DNA from: SKKC01 sp046542845
GTDB lineage: Bacteria; Spirochaetota; Spirochaetia; DSM-27196; SKKC01
Direction: 5' to 3'
DNA length: 64,000 nt
Assembly (NCBI GenBank): GCA_046542845.1
Contig: JBKHAN010000008.1
Span: 1-64,000 of the forward strand
Below are positions 35,608 through 44,303 of this stretch, in pieces (the first letter of the stretch is position 1; each line of letters opens with the position of its first letter). Made by a program: the position numbers and the translations under genes. The notes under the pieces are model-generated. The model had not been told where the DNA came from and ran no database searches. It worked only from the letters and a program-made list of their open reading frames with translations.

Positions 35608-36695
35608 TACCACATGCGAAGCCCCTCGGCGAGGCGGTACGCACCGCTTCTGAGTCCGCCGAGGTCGGCGTCGATCGTGCCGGGCATCATACGCTGTACC
35701 CCGCCGAATCCGGTCTTGAATCGATACAGTCCGTGCATAGGGTGCTCGGGGTCGTCCGAAGGCGGGATGCCGAAGAAGTCGTACTGGTGGCATCCTGCAG
35801 CCTTCGCACGACGAATCGCTTCCCACTGCAGAGCGTAGGCGGGCATTACATTACGTTTCCTGTCCGCCGCCGCTCCGAAAACGTAGGTTGTCGTCTGGTG
35901 CGTGCGCGCGGTCATTATCGCCGCGATCATCTCACCCTCGTGCTCGGCACAGAGCAGTTCACGACGCGGAAAGGACTCCGGCGCGAGCGTCATAAAACGT
36001 TCGTAGTATTCTATGGGGTGAATAGCGATACGGTCCCGGACTGCAGTCATGCGATAAAGCCTGTAAAACTCCGCCAGATCGTGGGCCCGTTCAGACTCGG
36101 TGCTGACACGGACACGTACTCCCTTCTTCTCCGATAAACGAATGTTGTACCGCCATTTCGATTTCATGGCAGCGAGCAGCGATTCTTCATCCTGTTCGAG
36201 ATCAAGCAGCACGGTATCAGGCGGTTGTATGTCTGAAGCTTTCGACGTCAGGCGCACTCCCCGTTTCGGCCGTTCGTTCCCGTGAAGGTTAAAAAGCCTC
36301 TGACGATCGGACGACGCGAAACAATCTCTAGCGAGCGCCCAGTCGGGATCAAAGCGGATGATGGCCGTGTCGGGCGGAAGCAGTCGGGCGAGCGCCGCCG
36401 CAAGATGCGAGAGCTGAACCGACGCCTTTCGCAGTTCATCGACCGAGGATATTGCTGAGTCCTCAGCAAGTCCAAGGAAGCGCAAACCGGGTCCATGCGG
36501 AACGTAGGCCAGTCTGAAACCGGGAGCGAGCCGCTTGTGCAGCAGCAAAAGACCGGATCCGTCCGGAGTGCCGGTGGCCAAAGGCGTCCATCCAGCCGCT
36601 TCCTTGAACGCGCCCCACCACGGTGTCTGCATAAACGCAGGTCCGATCGGCAGCTCGCCAAGCGGTATGGTATGAAGCGCTTTGAATTCAGCCAT
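35580..36695 (-). CDS. FemX/FemAB-type peptidoglycan bridge aminoacyltransferase
   Basis: A 371-aa double-GNAT-fold protein of the FemABX family, which uses aminoacyl-tRNA to attach residues to the stem peptide of lipid II. Seen here: FMQTPWWGAFKEAAGW, LLLHKRLAPGFRLAYVPHGP, DTVLLDLEQDEESLLAAMKS followed by KWRYNIRLSEKKGV, HPIEYYERFM, YALQWEAIRRAKAAGCHQYD and GLYRFKTGFGG. In spirochaetes with ornithine in the wall a glycine is attached to it, so a glycyltransferase role is plausible. It follows metG on the same strand by six bases. Confidence 0.87.
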   Translation of the reverse strand: MAEFKALHTIPLGELPIGPAFMQTPWWGAFKEAAGWTPLATGTPDGSGLLLLHKRLAPGFRLAYVPHGPGLRFLGLAEDSAISSVDELRKASVQLSHLAAALARLLPPDTAIIRFDPDWALARDCFASSDRQRLFNLHGNERPKRGVRLTSKASDIQPPDTVLLDLEQDEESLLAAMKSKWRYNIRLSEKKGVRVRVSTESERAHDLAEFYRLYRMTAVRDRIAIHPIEYYERFMTLAPESFPRRELLCAEHEGEMIAAIMTARTHQTTTYVFGAAADRKRNVMPAYALQWEAIRRAKAAGCHQYDFFGIPPSDDPEHPMHGLYRFKTGFGGVQRMMPGTIDADLGGLRSGAYRLAEGLRMWYYRRFRKKS

Positions 36696-36701
36696 ACGCC
36701 C

Positions 36702-38864
36702 CTATCCGACCGAACCGTCGATTACCCGTTGCGTTTTCAGCGGTTCGCCGTTGCAGGTCAGAGGACGACCGGCGACCTGAACAATGCCTGCCTTTGTCTC
36801 GATCGGCAAGGAGAAGAAGGTGTCGACGTCTATGACCGGTGCGTCGATCAATGTACGCTGTGAGCCTTCGAGGTGGATTTGAGTACCGGGTTCCACTCCT
36901 TCGAGGAACAGAACTTCCACAACGCTCCGGTCTTCATTCTCGGCGGCAAGAAGCATGCCCTGACTCAGTTCGCCTCGAAGTTTGGCCGGCTTCAGATTGT
37001 CTACGACAACCACCGTTTTTCCGGCTAACTCATCGGGCTCGTAAAAACCAACGAGCCCGCTCACAATCTGTCGTTCGACGCCGGTGCCGTCATCGATCTT
37101 TTCCACAAACAGTTTGTCGGCCCGTTCATGGCGGGAAACATCGGTGATCCGCGCGGCAATCAGCCGTACAGACGAGGCGAACTGCTCGTCCACACGTGTC
37201 GCAACCGCCCGCTCTTCCTGGCTACCGCTGAAACGTTCCCGAAGCTCCTGTATAAGGTCGTCGTCAAGTCGGGTGAAGAGCACCTCAGGTCGCTGCACCT
37301 GCTCGATTCCTTCGGTGCTTCCAAGCATGCTCCATGATAATTCGTCGAGACCCAGGAATGCGGCAATGCGACGCGATGTTTCGGGCATAAACGGTTCAAC
37401 GAGCACCGCAATATCACGAACAAGATACACAAGATCGGCAAGAAGCGCCCCTGCCGCCTCCGGATCCGTCTCGCGTGTCTTCCACGGTTCTCCAGCCTGA
37501 AAATGCCGGTTTCCAAGCGAACTCAGCGCAAAAACGGCCCGAAACGCTGATCGCAACTGAGCCCACTCAAAATGGTCGGTTATCTGAGTCTCAAGTTTTC
37601 GAACCTCGGTCCAGAACATCTGATCTCCACCCGCGAACGACGGTAGTTTTCCTTCGTAGTACCTCGAAACGAAGGTCAACGTCCGGTTAACGAGATTCGA
37701 GAGGTTGCCGATGAGCTCTCCATTGGTCTTTTCCTGAAAGTCATCCCATGTGAAAACGGCGTCGCTCGTCTCGGGGCGATTGTAGAACATATAGAAGCGC
37801 CATACGTCGGCAGGTATCCCCGTATCGCGCGCATCATTGCCGAACACTCCGATTCCCTTGCTCTTCGAAAACTTTCCACTTTCGTAGTTCAGGTATTCTG
37901 TTGAGCTCATATGATGAAGCATGGTCCAGCGCTCGCCGGTACCGAGCAGGGAGCTCGGAAACACGACTGTATGGAATGGAATGTTATCTTTGCCGATGAA
38001 CTGAAAAAGCTCGACTTCATCCGGGTTCTTCCACCAGCTCTCCCATTCCTCAGTGTGTGTCGCGGTAATGGAAATGTATCCGATCGGAGCGTCAAACCAG
38101 ACATAGAATACCTTTCCGGCATAAGCGGCAAGCGGTACGGGGATACCCCACTTCAGGTCTCTCGTAATGCTACGTTCCTTGAGGCCGTCCCGTATCCAGC
38201 TGTGTGTCATTTGCAATGCATTGTGCGCCCATTTCCCTGAAACGCTCGCTTCCTTCATCCATGCCTCGAGCTTCGGCAGTATAGCCGGAAGATCGATATA
38301 AAGATGCCGCGTGCTGCGCATGACCGGGCGCGAGTTATCCAGAGCAGATCTCGGTTCTATCAGATCCGACGGATCGAGAACTTTGCCACAATTCTCACAC
38401 TGATCACCACGTGCTTCGGTGTACCCGCAATGGGGACAGGTTCCGCGCACGTAGCGATCCGCGAGAAACATATCGCTCTCTTCGGAATAGAGCTGCTCGA
38501 TTTCCTGTTCGTGTATATAGCCATTCTCGTAGAGCTTCAGAAAGATGCTCTGAACGATCTCGGTCTGCTTGTGTGTCGACGTGCGCCCGAACTTATCGAA
38601 CGATATGTGAAACCATTCATATATGTCTTTGTGTATGCTATAGTACCGCGTACACAGTTCTTCAGGCGTTATTCCTTCCTCTCTGGCACGGGTTTCCGTT
38701 GCAGTTCCGTACTCGTCCGTCCCGCAAATGTACAGGGTCTCGTATCCTGCGAGGCGGCAATACCGGGCGAATACGTCTGCCGAAAGAACCTGAATAAGGT
38801 TTCCGAGATGGGGAATATTATTGACGTACGGTAGCGCAGACGTGATAAGGCGACGTTTCATCAT
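36702..38864 (-). CDS. metG: Methionyl-tRNA synthetase
   Basis: A class I synthetase of 720 aa. The start of the catalytic domain has YVNNIPHLGN (HIGH equivalent), the zinc-binding CPHCGYTEARGDQCENCG, and KFSKSKG (KMSKS equivalent). The C-terminal about 105 residues form the EMAP-II/Trbp tRNA-binding, dimerisation domain (VSGLVGFYEPDELAGKTVVV, LRGELSQGMLLAA). No SD precedes the ATG, and a strong promoter ends ten bases upstream, so the transcript is probably near-leaderless. A second ATG follows at once. Confidence 0.96.
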   Translation of the reverse strand: MMKRRLITSALPYVNNIPHLGNLIQVLSADVFARYCRLAGYETLYICGTDEYGTATETRAREEGITPEELCTRYYSIHKDIYEWFHISFDKFGRTSTHKQTEIVQSIFLKLYENGYIHEQEIEQLYSEESDMFLADRYVRGTCPHCGYTEARGDQCENCGKVLDPSDLIEPRSALDNSRPVMRSTRHLYIDLPAILPKLEAWMKEASVSGKWAHNALQMTHSWIRDGLKERSITRDLKWGIPVPLAAYAGKVFYVWFDAPIGYISITATHTEEWESWWKNPDEVELFQFIGKDNIPFHTVVFPSSLLGTGERWTMLHHMSSTEYLNYESGKFSKSKGIGVFGNDARDTGIPADVWRFYMFYNRPETSDAVFTWDDFQEKTNGELIGNLSNLVNRTLTFVSRYYEGKLPSFAGGDQMFWTEVRKLETQITDHFEWAQLRSAFRAVFALSSLGNRHFQAGEPWKTRETDPEAAGALLADLVYLVRDIAVLVEPFMPETSRRIAAFLGLDELSWSMLGSTEGIEQVQRPEVLFTRLDDDLIQELRERFSGSQEERAVATRVDEQFASSVRLIAARITDVSRHERADKLFVEKIDDGTGVERQIVSGLVGFYEPDELAGKTVVVVDNLKPAKLRGELSQGMLLAAENEDRSVVEVLFLEGVEPGTQIHLEGSQRTLIDAPVIDVDTFFSLPIETKAGIVQVAGRPLTCNGEPLKTQRVIDGSVG

Positions 38865-38874
38865 AATACGGCGT

Positions 38875-38904
38875 ACTGTACCTTTGCGGAAAAGTCGGAG
38901 TCAA
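38875..38904 (-). promoter_or_regulatory. Promoter of metG, near-leaderless
   Basis: On the minus strand TTGACT (38904-38899), 18-base spacer, TACAGT (38880-38875), then ten bases to the ATG at 38864. The spacing and -10 match those of the promoter at 11639. Confidence 0.55.
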
Positions 38905-38918
38905 GGCAGAGGCGTTGC

Positions 38919-38948
38919 TTGACCTCCGTCGACACACGTGAATACTGA
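38919..38948 (+). promoter_or_regulatory. Promoter of hflK
   Basis: TTGACC (38919-38924), 18 bases, TACTGA (38943-38948). The leader of about 27 bases holds a strong SD, AAGGAGGT (38970-38977). Confidence 0.42.
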
Positions 38949-38981
38949 ATGGTCATTCAAGCTACACTCAAGGAGGTAGTA

Positions 38982-39983
38982 ATGGACAAGGAAAGCACCC
39001 CGAAGCGAAGAACGCCCAGGGGTATTCGACCGTTCACCATCGCGGCCGTGCTCATGGTGATTGTGTTTGTCGCGGCCGGAAGCACTACTGTTTTTTCGGT
39101 CGATCAGACCGAGGAAGCGGTGATTCTTCGTTTCGGTACTTACAACAGAACCATGGGGCCGGGCCTGCGCTGGAAACTTCCCTTCGGTATCGAAGAGAAC
39201 TACAACGTCCCCACACAACAGGTGCAGACCATGAACTTCGGATTCCGCACGGAACAGATCGGACAATCCGGCCGACGCACCGAGTATTCCGACCAGAGAT
39301 TTCCGGAAGAGAGCGTCATGCTTACCGGCGATCTGAACATCGTCGACGTGGAATGGATCATACAGTACCGAATAAATGATGCACGAGAATGGCTTTTCAA
39401 TGTCGAAGAGCGGGAGCAGACGATCCGCGATATATCACAGAGTGTCATAAACCAGCTCGTCGGCGACCGGACGATCTTCGACGTTATCGGCAGCGAGCGT
39501 GCGCGAATCGAGACCGAAGGCCAGCTACAGATGAACGAGTCGTTCGACGAATACGGTCTCGGTATCCGGATCACGCAGGTTCGTCTTCAGAACATCGTGC
39601 CGCCGGTCGGTCGCGTGCAGGACGCATTCGAAGACGTAAACCGTGCGGTACAGGACATGAACCGGCTCATAAACGAAGGACGCGAAGAGTACAACCGCGA
39701 GATTCCCCGCGTCCGGGGCGAAGCGGAACGCCTCGTAGAAGAAGCGCGCGGATACCGGGCGCGTCGTATCAACGACGCTACGGGTGACAGAGACCGGTTC
39801 CTTGAGGTCCTGTCCGCATACAGTGAGGATCCGGTGCGTACCCGAAGGCGTCTGTACATTGAAACGATGGAGGAGGTATTCCAGAACCACGACAACCTGA
39901 CGCTCATAGACCGGACGCTCGAGAACGTTCTGCCCATTCTGAATATTCCCGGCGCAGCAGGCGCCACACAGGGGGGCCAATAA
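38982..39983 (+). CDS. hflK: HflK, FtsH protease regulator (SPFH domain)
   Basis: Membrane-anchored SPFH/band-7 protein that forms a large complex with HflC around FtsH. A cytoplasmic basic N-terminus (about 1-16), one span (about 17-37), then VFSVDQTEEAVILRFGTYNR, GPGLRWKLPF, NIVDVEWIIQYRINDAREW and a long helical coiled-coil part ending in Gly/Gln residues. 333 aa. The ATG at 38982 has AAGGAGGT five bases upstream and is preferred over an upstream frame start at 38949. HflC begins on the next base after the stop. Confidence 0.92.
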   Translation: MDKESTPKRRTPRGIRPFTIAAVLMVIVFVAAGSTTVFSVDQTEEAVILRFGTYNRTMGPGLRWKLPFGIEENYNVPTQQVQTMNFGFRTEQIGQSGRRTEYSDQRFPEESVMLTGDLNIVDVEWIIQYRINDAREWLFNVEEREQTIRDISQSVINQLVGDRTIFDVIGSERARIETEGQLQMNESFDEYGLGIRITQVRLQNIVPPVGRVQDAFEDVNRAVQDMNRLINEGREEYNREIPRVRGEAERLVEEARGYRARRINDATGDRDRFLEVLSAYSEDPVRTRRRLYIETMEEVFQNHDNLTLIDRTLENVLPILNIPGAAGATQGGQ

Positions 39984-41009
39984 ATGAAAAAATTGCTGAT
40001 AAGTCTTGGGGTCCTGGTCGTGCTTACCGTGGCGTTTCTTGCCTTCGGCCCGCTGTATGTAGTCGACGAAGGCGAGCAGGTCGTCGTGACCCGTTTCGGA
40101 GAAATCGTGCGCGTCGAGACAGAAGCAGGATTGAAATTTCGAACCCCTTTCGTTGATACGGTGGTTCGATATCCTCGGCGCATACAAAGCTGGGACGGAG
40201 AGCCAAACCGCGTGCCGACGAGCGAGAATCAGTTTATTTTCGTCGATACGACCGCTCGCTGGCGCATAGAGGATCCTGCGCTGTTCTACGCGAGTACAAC
40301 GACGCTCTCGCAAGCCGTGTCCCGACTGGACGACCTTCTCGACAGCGCCGTTCGCACGGTCATTACCGACAACACCCTCGAAGAGGCGGTTCGGAGCACG
40401 AACCTGATTCTCGAGCTGACTGATGAGGCCGATGCGCTCCTTGAGGCCGAGCAGGCTATAGTCGAGTCGGAGATCGCCGAAGAGGATAGTGCGGACGAAC
40501 TGGAAGAACTCAGGGATTTTATACAGACCGAAGTACCCCAGAACGAGATATCGCTGGGACGACGCATGCTCGCGGAAGCGATGTACGAAAGCGTCGTAGA
40601 AGACATTACCGACTTCGGAATCGAGCTCATAGACGTCGTAATCCGCCAGATCAGATATTCAGACGAACTGACTGAAAGCGTGTACGACCGCATGGTCAGC
40701 GAGCGTAATCAGTTCGCACAGTTTTACCGGAGTTTCGGGGAAGGCCGGAAACAGCGGATTCTCGGCCAGATCGAACAGGAGCGAGACACCATTTTGAGTG
40801 AGGCGCAGGCTCGTGCCGAGGCCATCAGGGGAGACGGTGACGCTCAGGCCGCGCGCATATACACAAACGCGTATTCGCAAAGTACCGACGACTTTTACGA
40901 TTTCTGGCTCACGGTTGAGAGCTACAGGAATACCCTTCCTCTGTTCCAGGCAACGCTCAGTACCGAGCTGGAGTATTTCAAGTACATTGAAGAGGCTGCA
41001 CAACCCTGA
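39984..41009 (+). CDS. hflC: HflC, FtsH protease regulator (SPFH domain)
   Basis: The second subunit of the HflKC complex: an N-terminal span (about 3-21), then VVDEGEQVVVTRFGEIVR, GLKFRTPFVDTVVRYPRRI, FVDTTARWRIEDPALFY and a C-terminal helical region with IEQERDTILSEAQARAEAIR and ARIYTNAYSQS, typical of HflC. At about 150-180 there is a longer acidic insertion (AEQAIVESEIAEEDSADELE) than in E. coli HflC. The ATG directly abuts the hflK stop with a G-rich SD. Its end is one base from the opposing methyltransferase end. Confidence 0.92.
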   Translation: MKKLLISLGVLVVLTVAFLAFGPLYVVDEGEQVVVTRFGEIVRVETEAGLKFRTPFVDTVVRYPRRIQSWDGEPNRVPTSENQFIFVDTTARWRIEDPALFYASTTTLSQAVSRLDDLLDSAVRTVITDNTLEEAVRSTNLILELTDEADALLEAEQAIVESEIAEEDSADELEELRDFIQTEVPQNEISLGRRMLAEAMYESVVEDITDFGIELIDVVIRQIRYSDELTESVYDRMVSERNQFAQFYRSFGEGRKQRILGQIEQERDTILSEAQARAEAIRGDGDAQAARIYTNAYSQSTDDFYDFWLTVESYRNTLPLFQATLSTELEYFKYIEEAAQP

Positions 41010-41010
41010 T

Positions 41011-42774
41011 TCAATCGGTTGGCTCGTGCGATACCGCCCTGCGGGCGGTGTCGCCGAGTCTTCCCGAAACCATTGCTTCGAGTTTCGCGAGTACGCGCTC
41101 GTGCCGCATAGCGCGATCGGCTTTGCCTACGAATGCACGCAGGAATCTTTCGTAGATGTGGATATAGCGCGGGTGCGCCAGCTTCCGTAACAGCATCAGA
41201 AACCGTTTTTCAAGCTCTATCGGGCGAAACCCGGCAACTTCCGCATTCCCGTCGATAAACTGCAACACCACACTCAGTTCTTCCGCGTTGTCGACACACT
41301 GGCACGACGCTATCCGATCGCGCAAATATTCGAGCTCTTTGACGGGAAGCGACAGAAGGTCCTTCAGGTCCGGCATTTCGTCTATCGTATACCCTCCTCT
41401 GAAGCGGAAAGTCCCCTGCCCTGACTCCACGCATGCGTCCCTGGACCCGAATACCGCGCGCACTCGTTCGGGTACGAATCGTCCCCGCGAAAACGCGCGC
41501 ACCTGCATTGCGCACTGCACGAGCTTCGCGCCGCCCGCTTTATCATCGATCTCTACAGCCGGCCCGCCTGTCCCGGGAAAGAGTCTGGCTTCGGCGTGAC
41601 TTACCAGCAGAATCTCCGTAGTGTGATTCCTGCGGCCCGCACTCTGCCTCCCGCCCCGGTACTGCGTGTAGAGCTGCGTCTCCACGGCGAGTCTTCCGTG
41701 CTCGCGCATCAGTTCGCAGAGCACATCAAAGGGAATAAGACCTTCGGTATTATAGCTCAGCGCGATTACGCTCGACTCTACACTCAAGAGCAAGCGCCGC
41801 AGAGCCGAGACCGCGGTGCGGCGCGAGCAGAAATCGGACCGGGTATCCTTCCAGTCGGGACGTATCCCGGCTTTCGAAACGAGCGTTCCCTCCGAAGACC
41901 TTGATTCGTCTACCTCGGGTTTATCCCACCGGGTAATCGTATTCAGCATGAAATAGTTGCTTCCGTACTGATGTGAGTTGTACGGAGGGTCAAGGTATAC
42001 GATGTCGCAGGACAAAGCACGGGCATCGCTACCGGCAAAAAGGCTTTCGGCGTCGCAGCATCGGACCACTGCCGGCGGCCCCGGGAACAGAGTCGGCTCC
42101 TCGAGGCGCATAGGCGACATAATCCGTTTCAATGCGTCCTTGCCGTGCCCACCGTATCCGCGATGGTAGGCCTTGAAGACACCGGATGTGTTGACATGGA
42201 CCGCCGCTTCGAGGAGCAGCGGCGCAAGCAGAAGCACTTCAAGATCCGATGCTCGAGAAGCGGGTGCCCCACCAGCGATGCGCGCGATTTCATCTCGAAC
42301 CGCGTCAATAAACCGCGCGTTTTCGGCTGTGTAGAACAGGCGTTCGCGACCGATTCGGGGAGAATCGGTACGTTCCGGGGCGTAATGATACGCTATATAA
42401 CCCCGTCGGTTCGCATCGTGCCTCGCCGAGTCCCCGACGTTATTCAGATGACGGATCGCGTTCTTCATTCCCCCCAGGTCACTGCATATGGCATCCGCTT
42501 CTTCCGGGCTGAAGGCTACGGCGGCGCGCGTGAGCACAGCGGCGTAGGGCTCTATATCAGACGCGTAAATCCGGTATCCGCGATACCGCGCAAGGCGGGA
42601 CACGGCTCCGCTCCCGGCGAAGGGATCTGCAAATACCGTTGGCCGATCGTGTGCCTCATACCGGGAGAACAACGAATCGAGCGCGGGAAGCAGGCGTCGC
42701 TTGTTTCCGATATACGGTATGAGATTCGCGTCTACTGTCGAAAGCGTTTGCTTGCCGTGTAGTGTGTGTTCCAT
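41011..42774 (-). CDS. Orphan adenine-specific DNA methyltransferase (D12-type)
   Basis: A 587-aa protein. The N-terminal IPYIGNKRRLLPAL and FADPFAGSGAVSR (motif I, about 48-60) plus LDPPYNSHQYGSNYFMLNTI (motif IV, DPPY at 262-265) mark an N6-adenine methylase of the D12/COG3392 type. A C-terminal region of about 200 residues (390-587) with a helical MPDLKDLLSLPVKELEYLRD segment is not part of the core and I cannot name it. No restriction endonuclease gene is nearby. The ATG at 42774 is divergent from murE with 14 bases between starts. Confidence 0.8.
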   Translation of the reverse strand: MEHTLHGKQTLSTVDANLIPYIGNKRRLLPALDSLFSRYEAHDRPTVFADPFAGSGAVSRLARYRGYRIYASDIEPYAAVLTRAAVAFSPEEADAICSDLGGMKNAIRHLNNVGDSARHDANRRGYIAYHYAPERTDSPRIGRERLFYTAENARFIDAVRDEIARIAGGAPASRASDLEVLLLAPLLLEAAVHVNTSGVFKAYHRGYGGHGKDALKRIMSPMRLEEPTLFPGPPAVVRCCDAESLFAGSDARALSCDIVYLDPPYNSHQYGSNYFMLNTITRWDKPEVDESRSSEGTLVSKAGIRPDWKDTRSDFCSRRTAVSALRRLLLSVESSVIALSYNTEGLIPFDVLCELMREHGRLAVETQLYTQYRGGRQSAGRRNHTTEILLVSHAEARLFPGTGGPAVEIDDKAGGAKLVQCAMQVRAFSRGRFVPERVRAVFGSRDACVESGQGTFRFRGGYTIDEMPDLKDLLSLPVKELEYLRDRIASCQCVDNAEELSVVLQFIDGNAEVAGFRPIELEKRFLMLLRKLAHPRYIHIYERFLRAFVGKADRAMRHERVLAKLEAMVSGRLGDTARRAVSHEPTD

Positions 42775-42780
42775 TAGTAT
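42752..42780 (+). promoter_or_regulatory. Promoter of murE inside the methyltransferase start
   Basis: TTGCCG (42752-42757), 17 bases, TAGTAT (42775-42780), then eight bases to the ATG at 42789. No SD. The -35 and spacer overlap the first codons of the divergent methyltransferase gene. Confidence 0.48.
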
Positions 42781-42788
42781 ACGTTTCG

Positions 42789-44303
42789 ATGTCGCGTTTA
42801 CCTTTATCCGACCTCTTAAGCGATCTTACCATATACGATTCGTGTGGATCACCGGATGTTGAGGTCTCCGGTATTTCCTATGATTCCCGCGCGGTACGCG
42901 AAGGCACCGCATTCTTCGCGATACGCGGCGCGCACGTCGACGGTCATGATTATATACAGAACGCGGTAGAACACGGTGCGCGCGCAATTGTGTACACACA
43001 AACATGTCCCGACCTGCCGGAAACAGTCGTTACTGTCCGCGTTGGTGACAGCCGGGAAGCTCTGAGTGCGGCGGCGGCTGCATGGCACGGTCACCCCTCG
43101 GCAAAACTGCCGTGTATCGGTATTACCGGAACCGATGGGAAAAGCACCACGGTACACTTCCTATGGCAGCTTCTGACGCAAGCAGGATACAGGACAGGGT
43201 GTATCAGTACGGTATATCTGAGTACCGGCGACACGCTTGAAAAAAACCCTTTTCGACAGTCAACGCCCGAAGCCCCTGAGATACACGGCATACTTCGGCA
43301 GATGGTGGACAACGGTTGTATGTATGCAGTCGTCGAGGCTACATCGCACGGCCTTTCGCCGCGCACGCATCGTCTCTCGCACGTGGAATGGGCAGGAGCC
43401 GTATTTACCAATCTTGGGCACGAGCACCTGGAGTTTCACGGATCCTTCGAGCAGTACCGGGCCGACAAATGCCGCCTTTTTTCGGGTCTGAACGACCGAG
43501 CTGTTCGACGTCCCTTCGGACTGGTGAACGAGGACGATCCGAGCGCACCGTGGTTTGCCAGGGCAAGCACGTCTCCAGTTACGCGCATCAGCATGTCAGG
43601 GCGAAACGCAGACGCGCAGGTACGAGCAATATCACAGACAGACGCGGGAACGTCGTTCGAGTTGAGCTACGCGGGAGAGGTTATTCGCAGCTCGATACGC
43701 ATTCCAGGAATCTACAACGTATTCAATGCAAGCGCAGCTGCTCTCGCTGCGGCGCTTGTCACAGGCACACCACTGCCACAGCTTTTGAGCTATGCGCCCG
43801 ATCTTCGCCCGCCGGAGGGGCGAATGGATGAAATACACGCCGGACAACCGTTTCGGGTCATCGTTGACTTCGCCCACACACCAGGCAGTTTCGAAGCCGT
43901 ACTCCCCATGCTTCGTTTAACGACCCGATTTAGATTGATTGTCGTTTTCGGTTCGGCGGGGGAACGCGATACCGCGAAGCGAAGCATGCAGGGTGCGGTT
44001 GCCGACCGCCTTGCCGACCTGATATTTCTGGCAGATGAAGACCCGCGAGGCGAAGAGCCCGAGTCAATACTCCGCGATATCGCACGAGGATGCGAGCGGC
44101 ATACGGAGGGAAGCGATCTGTTTCTGATCGCCGACAGACGCGAAGCAATACGGAATGCGTTTCAAAAAGCCGCTGCCGGCGACACCGTTGCGCTCCTCGG
44201 CAAGGGACACGAGTCGAGCATCATTTATTCCGCCGGTCCGCGTCCCTGGAATGAAAGCGCGGTCGCGCGCGAAATTCTGCATGAAATGGGATACGAAGCA
44301 TGA
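42789..44303 (+). CDS. murE: UDP-MurNAc-tripeptide synthetase
   Basis: Cytoplasmic ligase adding the third, diamino residue to UDP-MurNAc-L-Ala-D-Glu. ATP motif GITGTDGKSTTVHFLW, substrate loop STPEAPEIH, EATSHGLSPRTHRLSHVEWA, VFTNLGHEHLEFHGSFEQY and the C-terminal VDFAHTPGSFEAV. The specificity loop reads D-E-D-P-R-G-E-E (Arg420) where diaminopimelate-adding enzymes have D-N-P-R and lysine enzymes D-N-P-A. This suggests another residue, such as ornithine. An upstream GTG at 42762 is possible but lacks support. Coupled to ddl through ATGA. 504 aa. Confidence 0.9.
   Translation: MSRLPLSDLLSDLTIYDSCGSPDVEVSGISYDSRAVREGTAFFAIRGAHVDGHDYIQNAVEHGARAIVYTQTCPDLPETVVTVRVGDSREALSAAAAAWHGHPSAKLPCIGITGTDGKSTTVHFLWQLLTQAGYRTGCISTVYLSTGDTLEKNPFRQSTPEAPEIHGILRQMVDNGCMYAVVEATSHGLSPRTHRLSHVEWAGAVFTNLGHEHLEFHGSFEQYRADKCRLFSGLNDRAVRRPFGLVNEDDPSAPWFARASTSPVTRISMSGRNADAQVRAISQTDAGTSFELSYAGEVIRSSIRIPGIYNVFNASAAALAAALVTGTPLPQLLSYAPDLRPPEGRMDEIHAGQPFRVIVDFAHTPGSFEAVLPMLRLTTRFRLIVVFGSAGERDTAKRSMQGAVADRLADLIFLADEDPRGEEPESILRDIARGCERHTEGSDLFLIADRREAIRNAFQKAAAGDTVALLGKGHESSIIYSAGPRPWNESAVAREILHEMGYEA

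Noticed and set aside
39525..40313. 262-residue minus-strand frame across the hflK/hflC junction
   Set aside because: Antisense to two clear SPFH genes with no homology or SD.
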